A DNA stretch of 36,938 nucleotides, taken from the IMG/VR virus record IMGVR_UViG_3300035670_000676, positions 1-36,938 of that record. One strand, given 5' to 3'. Each line of letters opens with the position of its first letter. Position 1 is the first letter of the stretch. Below, piece after piece: positions 31,859 through 36,938 of this stretch. The notes beneath the pieces are model-generated. The model did not search any database. It was given only the letters and a program-made list of their open reading frames with translations, and had not been told where the DNA came from. Both the position numbers and the translations under genes were made by a program. Source of the DNA: a virus.

Positions 31859-32184
31859 GGAATGATGTCCGTGATGGTGACGTGAAACGAATGATTATGG
31901 CCAGAAATGATTGCCACTTTATCGCCAGGCTGAACAGCAACGTATTCGTTGGTGTAAGCAGGAATAATCGGGTGATCGGTGGTTGCCGTGGGATTGGCGC
32001 CGGTATTGAAGTGCAAATGCTTGCCATCATCCGAACCATTGGAGATTCGCATGAGCGTCACGCCGGTGCCGGCTGCGTGCGATTGCTGGCTTACGTCTGA
32101 CGTGGTGAGCATCGTGGTTGTGCCAAATTTGCCCACCATCGCCGGAAGCAACTGACCTTGTGAGTCACGAACGATTTTGCTCAT
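31855..32184 (-). CDS. Small beta-rich head-region protein
   Basis: This encodes 109 residues with beta-like pattern and several histidines (GKHLHFNTGANPT, AIISGHNHSFHVTI). It could be a head decoration or neck protein, since the size and style fit, but I know no specific family. Overlaps of four bases link it to the small genes on both sides. Confidence 0.7.
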   Translation of the reverse strand: MSKIVRDSQGQLLPAMVGKFGTTTMLTTSDVSQQSHAAGTGVTLMRISNGSDDGKHLHFNTGANPTATTDHPIIPAYTNEYVAVQPGDKVAIISGHNHSFHVTITDIIP

Positions 32185-32342
32185 TTGGATCTCGCAGCGC
32201 GCATGTTGTCAACAAGATTCGGATAAGGCCGACCTGCTGACTTCGCCATGGCTTTGGCGGATGCTTTCTCTTTCTTGGATAGCCTGTCGGGCTTTCCAAG
32301 GCTTTTTGGACGTGGCTTGTCCCAAACGGGTTTGGCTTTCAT
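32181..32342 (-). CDS. Small basic protein
   Basis: This short gene encodes 53 residues, highly basic. The pattern WDKPRPKSLGKPDRLSKKEK followed by AGRPYPNLVDNMRAARSK is one I recognise from small phage genes ahead of portal modules. It is preceded by a 43-base gap with a possible promoter on the minus strand (TTGATT, 15 bases, TATAGG), too short in spacing to be sure. It may start the head operon transcript. The function is unknown. Confidence 0.78.
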   Translation of the reverse strand: MKAKPVWDKPRPKSLGKPDRLSKKEKASAKAMAKSAGRPYPNLVDNMRAARSK

Positions 32343-32385
32343 GCACAAACCCTATACGAAGACTTGAAAAAAATCAAGATGCGTG

Positions 32386-32556
32386 TTAATCGCCCCTGAT
32401 CTTCTTGATCAACTCAATGCACTCATCAAGCAATTTGTCGGACTCTTCGAGCAACTCTTTGGCTATTTCGTTGCACACTTCCATTCTGACTTCAATCGGA
32501 ATGTTCTCGACTAAGTTATTGACTGTGGCTTTTACCGCCAATTGATTGAGATTCAT
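32386..32556 (-). CDS. Small acidic helical protein
   Basis: This encodes 56 residues from the ATG at 32556, which overlaps the upstream stop as ATGA and has a GGAAAAGGGAAAG stretch upstream. Residues 18-52 form an acidic amphipathic helix (VRMEVCNEIAKELLEESDKL). It may be a small antirepressor or binding partner, but nothing proves this. Confidence 0.62.
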   Translation of the reverse strand: MNLNQLAVKATVNNLVENIPIEVRMEVCNEIAKELLEESDKLLDECIELIKKIRGD

Positions 32557-32798
32557 GGCTTTCCCTTTTCCTGTAACGCCAAACAGCACTGTTGGATGAC
32601 ATCGCAAGCATCAAAGTCTTGCTCAGCGGCATACTTTCTGTACAACGCTTCAAGCCTTTCCTCGCAACGTTGTGTGACTTCATTTTCAACGTGATTCGCC
32701 AAAGCAATCAGCTTGTCAGCCCACATAATCTTATTCGTCATTAAGTTATGTGGCATCTTCAATTGCCTGGCGAATTCCAGCACTTCTTCATCCGTCAT
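32553..32798 (-). CDS. Small helical protein
   Basis: This encodes 81 residues, mostly helical (EEVLEFARQLKMP, ENEVTQRCEERLEALYRKYA), with three cysteines at residues 65-72 region and before. It belongs to the style of small early phage proteins similar to those at 5434 and 5697, but I see no direct relation. It overlaps the next gene upstream by 11 bases. Confidence 0.65.
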   Translation of the reverse strand: MTDEEVLEFARQLKMPHNLMTNKIMWADKLIALANHVENEVTQRCEERLEALYRKYAAEQDFDACDVIQQCCLALQEKGKP

Positions 32799-32991
32799 GA
32801 TTTCCCCTCGTTAACTGTTGTTTGATGGCATCGCTCATCTTCGGCAATGGCGACCAAGCAATCGCCCAATCGCTCCATGTACCTATGACGCACACACCGC
32901 CAGGATTCAATAACAACATTTTCACGCCTAGCGGTGGCGGCTCATCGCTTACGGTGCGCCAAGTGGCTTGCCCTGCAACGTAATCTCTCAC
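32788..32991 (-). CDS. DUF551-like small protein
   Basis: This encodes 67 residues. The core WRTVSDEPPPLGVKMLLLN, then GGVCVIGTW and AWSPLPKM, resembles DUF551, a small beta-rich domain common in phage accessory genes. The function is unknown. It is coupled by ATGA to the winged-helix gene upstream. Confidence 0.72.
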   Translation of the reverse strand: MRDYVAGQATWRTVSDEPPPLGVKMLLLNPGGVCVIGTWSDWAIAWSPLPKMSDAIKQQLTRGNHDG

Positions 32992-33314
32992 GCCGCTGGA
33001 CCGCCAAGATTGAACGGATTATTCCAAGCCAACTTCCTGTTTCTCGTTTGTGGCTTGTGATCAATGGCGTTGTAACCGTAAGACCATGCCGGCTTTTTCG
33101 CCAAGGATGACTGAACCCTGATTAAGGTTCGCGTCACTTTACCCTCGTCAAGCAAAACATCAAAAACGTTTTGCACAAGCCGCGGGTTGATCTTTAACTT
33201 ATCGGCCATTTCTTTAACCGTGACGGGCGTTGATCTTTTTTGTATGTAACTCAAGCACGCATCACCGCGATCAGTTTTGGCTTTCGATCTGATCCTGTAA
33301 GCAGACATCGACAT
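32988..33314 (-). CDS. Winged-helix protein with NNPFNL tail
   Basis: This encodes 108 residues from the ATG at 33314 (TGATG with the upstream stop). Residues 20-62 read as a winged helix (VKEMADKLKINPRLVQNVFD, then VLLDEGKVTRTLIRVQ). It ends in WNNPFNLGGPAA, sharing NNPFNL with its neighbour at 33314-33808. It is probably a DNA-binding regulator that uses the shared tail to contact a common partner. Confidence 0.75.
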   Translation of the reverse strand: MSMSAYRIRSKAKTDRGDACLSYIQKRSTPVTVKEMADKLKINPRLVQNVFDVLLDEGKVTRTLIRVQSSLAKKPAWSYGYNAIDHKPQTRNRKLAWNNPFNLGGPAA

Positions 33315-33808
33315 CACGCCACCCTCAGGTTGAATGGATTATTAAAGTTAATCACTTGCTTTTGATTAGCCAGTTTATAGCGGCGCTTTTTGCCGCCAAA
33401 ACGATGCGTGGTATCAACAGCAACAACAACACCGTCGGTCATCATTTGAAGCATGTAGCGATACGTTGTTGTCATGGATAGCTTGCAAGCCTTGGCAATT
33501 TCTTCGCACGTCAACAAACCATCTTCTTGCTTGCCAAGTAACGTTTCAATCATTTCCAGCGGCGGTCTTTCTTTAAGCAGAGAATCGCTTACGCCAGGCA
33601 AAGCAAAGTAAGACCTCCAGCGATTGTTCTTGTAAACATGCTTTCGCTTAATCAATTTGCGCTCTAGCAAATGCCTCAACAAACGATGAACGCCATAAGT
33701 CTGAACATTGAATTGATCAGCAATATCGTTTGCTGATACCCAACCATTGGCCTCGATCGTTTCGTAGTAAGCCTTTTCCGATGTCGAAATAAATTTACCG
33801 TCAATCAC
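33314..33808 (-). CDS. Protein with two winged-helix domains and NNPFNL tail
   Basis: This encodes 164 residues. A first winged helix lies at about 22-70 (VSANDIADQFNVQTYGVHRL) and a second at about 97-142 (LTCEEIAKACKLSMTTTYRY), ending in a wing with GGKKRRYKL. The C-terminus FNNPFNLRVA repeats the tail of the next gene. It is probably a DNA-binding regulator of late genes or a packaging accessory, since it directly follows the large terminase gene (12 bases between). Confidence 0.78.
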   Translation of the reverse strand: MIDGKFISTSEKAYYETIEANGWVSANDIADQFNVQTYGVHRLLRHLLERKLIKRKHVYKNNRWRSYFALPGVSDSLLKERPPLEMIETLLGKQEDGLLTCEEIAKACKLSMTTTYRYMLQMMTDGVVVAVDTTHRFGGKKRRYKLANQKQVINFNNPFNLRVA

Positions 33809-33820
33809 TTTTCTCTCCTG

Positions 33821-35245
33821 TTAAACAACTGCCTTCAAATTTCTTTTCAATGGTTTGTTCCATTTCGATGTGTAGGACTTGCCGTAAAGCGCAATGCCTG
33901 CGTCGCTAGCAAAGGTCAACGCCAACGCATCGGCCATATCAGGCGAACCAATCCCGCGCTTGCGCATCTCGTCTTTGCTCTCTAGCTTCATCTTGCCGCT
34001 CGAGTTGAACGTGTAACGCGGTGCGACAAGTTCCGCCAATAACGAATCGTCCTTGGGTAACTTGCAATCGCGCTTTTCAAGCCATGCTTTCATCTTGCCC
34101 CATAGCTCGGCGCGCAAGTTAACGTAAATCGTACCCATGGCAGGGGACTCTGCAACGTTGATGCCGCGCGCTGGCAAACCCAATTCCCTGAGTCGATCAA
34201 CAACACCGGCACCCAACCCAATCGAATCGACCAGGATTTCAATGGGCCTATCTTCCAATTTCACGGCTTCGTATTCAGCAACCACGGCACCCGTTGTCTG
34301 CATCAAATCCAAATTCTTCCACTTGCGAATCTCGTTGACAGCGTTTCCTTTCCTTTTCGCCAATGCCGTGGCGTCAGTACCAAATCGCGCCACATCCAAT
34401 CCCCACACGATAGGCGCATCTTCCGATGTTGATACATCACGATGGAAAGCGCTATCCACCAAATCAAACCCAATCAACGTATCGTCATCCGTTTTTGGAA
34501 ACTCACCCAAAACGCGAATCCGAAATGCGTTGGATTCCTCGCCATAGCGCGACGCCATATCAGCGATGTAGTCCTTCGACACGCGCCTTGAGTCATAGCA
34601 AGACACGCGACGCGTCCACCATTCATCCTTCAAACGATTGTGCGTGTCAAAGAAAAACCCACTCGATTTCGTTGGGTTGCCAAGCAGAATCGTCACGGCG
34701 CTGTGACCCGACATGGAACCCGCGGCGGCTTCAAACACGGCTTCAGGAACACCCGACGCTTCATCCGCCACAAGCATCACATGATCGCTATGCACACCTT
34801 GCAAGGCTTCAGGTTGCTCGGCACGCGACGTCCTGGCCGATATAAACGCTTCCGTGGGTGATGCCTTAAGTTCAATGCGATCCGTTTTGGCTTCTAACAA
34901 CTCACGCCACGCATCAGGCAATTCCTTGTGCCAACGCTTCAACTCGGCAAACAGTGCGTCATACAACTGCGCTGACGTTGGCGCTGTCACCACCACTTTC
35001 GATGGGTAGCGCGTCAACACAAACCAAAGCATCGCCCACGATGCCGCTGTTGACTTACCAACGCCATGACCTGATCGCACGCTGATCTTCCTCTCACCGC
35101 TCGATATGGCATCAAGAAATTCTCCTTGCCACACATCAGGCTCAACACCAATCACTTCGCGCACAAAAAGCCTAGCGTTGGGTCTGTATTTCGCCAACGC
35201 ATCCCGAAATAACTTCACTAAATCATTACCGGCATCCACGATCAA
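33821..35245 (-). CDS. terL: Terminase large subunit
   Basis: This encodes 474 residues. The ATPase has Walker A SGHGVGKST at 58-66, Walker B VMLVADEA at 156-163 with the catalytic E162, and a coupling motif LLGNPTK at 187-193. The RNase H-like nuclease has D284 in WGLDVARFG, D340 in ILVDSIGLG and D436 with D439 in SPDMADAL. It pumps DNA into the procapsid and cuts concatemers. It overlaps the upstream recombinase gene by 20 bases. In contrast to most phages, terS is not adjacent: about 1.4 kb with three genes and the GC-rich region lie between. Confidence 0.95.
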   Translation of the reverse strand: MIVDAGNDLVKLFRDALAKYRPNARLFVREVIGVEPDVWQGEFLDAISSGERKISVRSGHGVGKSTAASWAMLWFVLTRYPSKVVVTAPTSAQLYDALFAELKRWHKELPDAWRELLEAKTDRIELKASPTEAFISARTSRAEQPEALQGVHSDHVMLVADEASGVPEAVFEAAAGSMSGHSAVTILLGNPTKSSGFFFDTHNRLKDEWWTRRVSCYDSRRVSKDYIADMASRYGEESNAFRIRVLGEFPKTDDDTLIGFDLVDSAFHRDVSTSEDAPIVWGLDVARFGTDATALAKRKGNAVNEIRKWKNLDLMQTTGAVVAEYEAVKLEDRPIEILVDSIGLGAGVVDRLRELGLPARGINVAESPAMGTIYVNLRAELWGKMKAWLEKRDCKLPKDDSLLAELVAPRYTFNSSGKMKLESKDEMRKRGIGSPDMADALALTFASDAGIALYGKSYTSKWNKPLKRNLKAVV

Positions 35246-35891
35246 TCACCTTTTTGATAGCCGTATGCGAAACCTTCACGTTATGACGCCTTCCCACTTC
35301 CCACGCAATGATGCGCAGCGAGTACCTACCCGATAAAGCCTTGATCGTTTTCAATGCTTCTTGCTGATCATCAATCGGCACCAGGCGCGCATCTTTGCCG
35401 CTACCCTCTACGCCATAACCAAACGGCGGTTTGCCGCCAATATGACCGCCGGATGCCTTCTTCGCTGACTGCCCTGTGCGCTGTCGATCTTTGATCACTC
35501 GGCGCTCGTGGGTGGCAAATGCCGCCATGATCTCAAGCATCAACTGGCCATAAATATTCTTTTCATCCGTGACATCGCCATGGCCATTGATGATTAAACG
35601 AATACCGTCACGCTTAAACGCGTGAACAACGTTCAACGTATCCATCGAGTTGCGGCTAAACCTGTCTAGCTTTGACACGATCACCGTGTCACCACGCTCA
35701 AGCGTCACACCGTTTGCCGCCAAACGATCCATGAACCCAAGATGCCCTGATACGCCAGCATCTTCAATGAACCTATCAATGGCAACGTTGTGCGTCAGCG
35801 CATTACCCTCTACCTCTCTGCGCTGCGTGTTCAAGCTCGTCCCGTTGACCTGCTCATCCGTTGACACGCGCAAATAAGCGTAAACGCTCAT
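35226..35891 (-). CDS. Serine recombinase (resolvase/invertase type)
   Basis: This encodes 221 residues from the ATG at 35891, which overlaps the upstream stop as ATGA. The catalytic serine S10 lies in YLRVSTDEQ, and KLDRFSR at 74-80 holds the conserved arginines. A long helix (LMLEIMAAFATHERRVIKDR) links to a short C-terminal helix-turn-helix-like part (LRIIAWEVGRRHNVKVSHTA). It is the small resolvase/invertase type, not a large serine integrase. It lies between the two terminase genes. The role could be dimer or concatemer resolution, DNA inversion or a mobile insert; no invertible repeats were found by eye. Confidence 0.9.
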   Translation of the reverse strand: MSVYAYLRVSTDEQVNGTSLNTQRREVEGNALTHNVAIDRFIEDAGVSGHLGFMDRLAANGVTLERGDTVIVSKLDRFSRNSMDTLNVVHAFKRDGIRLIINGHGDVTDEKNIYGQLMLEIMAAFATHERRVIKDRQRTGQSAKKASGGHIGGKPPFGYGVEGSGKDARLVPIDDQQEALKTIKALSGRYSLRIIAWEVGRRHNVKVSHTAIKKVIDRGCR

Positions 35892-35971
35892 AACGCCAAC
35901 CAAATCATGATGGCGTACAACGCACCAAACATAGCGCCGCCAATGACCAAAGTAATGTTTGAAGATTTCAT
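35888..35971 (-). CDS. Very small membrane peptide
   Basis: This encodes 27 residues, starting with the ATG at 35971 preceded by AAGAGGG. After MKSSN it is one hydrophobic segment (ITLVIGGAMFGALYAIMIWL). It is coupled by ATGA to the recombinase. The site preceding it repeats the leader of the gene at 36021. It may be a translated leader for the recombinase or a small membrane effector. The length makes the call uncertain. Confidence 0.55.
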   Translation of the reverse strand: MKSSNITLVIGGAMFGALYAIMIWLAL

Positions 35972-35997
35972 GCGTTCCCTCTTGTTGTGTTTGAAAT

Positions 35998-36011
35998 GGG
36001 GCTTGCGCCCC
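35998..36011. other. Short GC hairpin between small genes
   Basis: GGGGC and GCCCC enclose the four-base loop TTGC between the stop at 36021 and the start at 35971. No T-run follows in transcription direction, so I do not call it a terminator. It may protect or pause the mRNA. Confidence 0.4.
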
Positions 36012-36020
36012 TGTTGTGAT

Positions 36021-36293
36021 TTATATCTCTTTGATAGCAAGCCACCACATTGCGTGGTCAATTGCCTCCTTCCAGTTGGGCGTGTAACGAAATGACTTTT
36101 TTTTCCTTTCATGCGCTTTAAGCTCATCAATGTAACCAAAAGCGAAAGTAAAGTCGTTGTCTCTTGTGATTTTTACCCAATAGTTTTTGGTGCGGATGTA
36201 ACGAACATTGCGCTGAATTTTGCACTTTGAAACGGTAAACGTTTCCTTGACTTCATTGATCCTCTGATCAAATGTTTTTGTCGCTGTTTCCAT
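36021..36293 (-). CDS. Small unknown protein
   Basis: This encodes 90 residues with mixed charge, basic in the middle. It has beta-like strands (YIRTKNYWVKITRDNDF, TFAFGYIDELKAH) and a C-terminal helix with WWLAIKEI. AAGAGGGGCG lies before the ATG. It is the first gene after the GC-rich non-coding region, so a promoter is expected just upstream. No family is recognised. Confidence 0.65.
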   Translation of the reverse strand: METATKTFDQRINEVKETFTVSKCKIQRNVRYIRTKNYWVKITRDNDFTFAFGYIDELKAHERKKKSFRYTPNWKEAIDHAMWWLAIKEI

Positions 36294-36615
36294 GTAACGC
36301 CCCTCTTGTTGTGTTGATGAATGAATTACACCACGTTTACAGTCTGACGTGTGGCGCTATTGGAAATTTTTTTTTTCGCTAGCCGACGAACGGTAGGCGT
36401 GGGGGCGTGGGGGGTGGGCGTTGGCGCTGAACGCGTAAGCGCGGAACGCGTAATCGAATGGCGTGTAAGCGGAAAGCGAGTTGCGGGAATGACACACTGC
36501 CCAATTGCGCAAAGCGCAGATGGGCGCGTGTTTGGTCCCGCGCCAACGCCGCCCCGCCGAAAGCGAGAAAGGGGGGGGGCCGAGCGCGCGCCGCGGCGGC
36601 GCGACCCGCTGCTCG
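36294..36615. other. GC-rich structured non-coding region after terS
   Basis: This 322-base region has no supportable gene. On the plus strand it holds G-rich stretches (GGGGGCGTGGGGGG near 36400), two direct repeats GAACGCGTAA at 36429 and 36444 and a partial third near 36461. A two-part hairpin spans 36499-36525: outer stem GCCCA/TGGGC, inner stem TGCGC/GCGCA and a loop of three As. A nine-base G-run lies at 36571-36579, and a pure GC seven-base hairpin at 36587-36603 (CGCGCCG/CGGCGCG) lies 13 bases after the terS stop. Composition differs from the rest of the genome. A packaging site or transcript end is possible. Confidence 0.6.
36325..36333 (-). promoter_or_regulatory. Candidate extended -10 promoter
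   Basis: On the minus strand the sequence reads TGGTGTAAT, fitting an extended -10 (TG, one base, then TGTAAT, five of six with TATAAT). Transcription would begin about 25 bases before the ATG at 36293, which suits the Shine-Dalgarno site there. There is no good -35, but a run of As lies about 40 bases upstream (36366-36375). It could drive the recombinase and terL group after the non-coding region. Confidence 0.4.
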
Positions 36616-36938
36616 TCAGCCGTTGTGCGGTGCAGCATCCACCGTGTTGTTCTCGTCGTTTACGGCGTGAACATGATCGACAACACGCGACGCCATCAGG
36701 TGCGCCTGGTTCATGTTGACCTGTACTGCTATCTGTTGCTTTTGCTCGCCATAGGCTTGCTGGTTCCACTTCCCTGCTAACCATTGGCGGTACTTTGATT
36801 GAATGTTCGCTAGGTTCGCGGTTTGCGGTGTCGCTGTATCGACAATCTCCAAACCTTGCTCCGCCAGGCGATGGGCGGCCAACTCGCGTGCGTGCGCGAG
36901 GCCGCGCCTCCTCTCGGGCGTTTTCTCCGCCCACGCGT
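36616..36938 (-). CDS. terS: Terminase small subunit, C-terminal part (continues to 389)
   Basis: This is the 3' part of the gene that starts at 389. Through the shared 127-base end the frame continues without change, so the whole protein has 194 residues. This part holds ARELAAHRLAEQGLEIVDTA, a spacer, and IQSKYRQWLAGKWNQQAYGE, the pattern of the Sf6-like small terminase core. A short variable tail ends AAPHNG. It should not be read as a separate gene with its own start (the TTG at 36882 is only an internal codon). The stop at 36616-36618 is followed by a GC hairpin. Confidence 0.8.
   Translation of the reverse strand, partial: AWAEKTPERRRGLAHARELAAHRLAEQGLEIVDTATPQTANLANIQSKYRQWLAGKWNQQAYGEQKQQIAVQVNMNQAHLMASRVVDHVHAVNDENNTVDAAPHNG
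36812..36938. repeat. Terminal direct repeat, right copy
   Basis: These bases are identical to bases 1-127. Together they mark the join of the circular genome. Deleting one copy gives the unit length of about 36,811 bp. Confidence 0.95.

Noticed and set aside
32366-32381. Small hairpin with an A-run (CTTGA and TCAAG around six As) as a terminator
   Set aside because: The stem has only five pairs and no T-run follows it in the direction of transcription.
35226-35891. Recombinase as evidence that the phage is a classical temperate phage
   Set aside because: It is the small resolvase/invertase type. I find no attachment site, no large integrase and no recognisable CI-like repressor.
36351-36719. 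A 122-residue plus-strand frame in the GC-rich region
   Set aside because: Its composition follows the GC bias, it is opposite to all other genes and runs into terS. Nothing supports translation.
36616-36882. A stand-alone 88-residue gene with a TTG start
   Set aside because: The frame continues upstream through the end repeat to the ATG at 389, so it is the C-terminal part of the terminase small subunit.
36326-36934. A 202-residue minus-strand frame across terS and the GC-rich region
   Set aside because: It overlaps the terS frame that is supported through the circular join, is Arg/Pro/Ser-rich as expected from GC-rich shadows, and has no ribosome-binding site.

Overview
The window is a complete, circularly closed genome of a short-tailed (podovirus-like) tailed phage, most likely recovered from a metagenome. 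The first 127 bases and the last 127 bases are identical. I take this as the overlap left when a circular or circularly permuted genome is assembled, so the unit genome is about 36,811 bp and the ends lie inside a gene, the terminase small subunit. Every gene I can support is on the minus strand, so transcription runs from high to low coordinates and through the closure point. I see no tRNA, rRNA, CRISPR array or insertion sequence. The host is not given by the sequence. Small accessory proteins, the 3-TM holin type and moderate GC suggest a phage of a freshwater or marine proteobacterium, possibly a betaproteobacterium; this is inference.

Layout in the direction of transcription, starting at the closure point. 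(1) Packaging: terminase small subunit (389 to 1, continued 36811 to 36616), a GC-rich non-coding stretch (36294-36615), two small genes, a serine recombinase (35226-35891) and the terminase large subunit (33821-35245). (2) A group of small genes with two winged-helix proteins (32386-33808). (3) Head: small proteins, portal (28813-30936), scaffold (27534-28544), SU10-type major capsid protein (26563-27525), a terminator, then accessory protein, a glycosyltransferase and a head-tail adaptor. (4) Tail fibres (21420-24875), including one built of twelve 20-residue repeats, then a 2OG-Fe(II) oxygenase. (5) Lysis: small TTG-started membrane protein, 3-TM holin, GH24 endolysin (19685-20812). (6) Tail hub-like protein, DUF4214-repeat protein, an S74-chaperone protein and two large internal virion-type proteins (12033-19682), ended by a strong terminator at 11977-12003.

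(7) Early/middle genes: a RuvC-like resolvase (11426-11920), a four-enzyme sugar or glycan cassette (SDR epimerase, zinc-binding C-methyltransferase, GT-A-like and GT-B-like proteins; 7223-11257), a GNAT, an HNH nuclease and small regulators. (8) Replication and recombination: a Cas4/RecB-like nuclease, an SSB-like protein, a second strong terminator (3470-3495) and a primase-helicase fusion (1411-3447). This is followed by a roughly 350 bp non-coding region with at least ten copies of TTTCGGAC and a long hairpin, and then an unknown gene coupled to terminase small subunit. No DNA or RNA polymerase gene is visible, so the phage probably borrows both from its host.

The most notable points are the iteron array and hairpin beside the primase-helicase gene, the sugar/glycan cassette plus a further glycosyltransferase in the head module, a roughly nine-fold excess of the word TGGCG/CGCCA on both strands in the stretches I counted, a serine recombinase between the two terminase genes, and the GC-rich structured region next to terS that could carry the packaging site.
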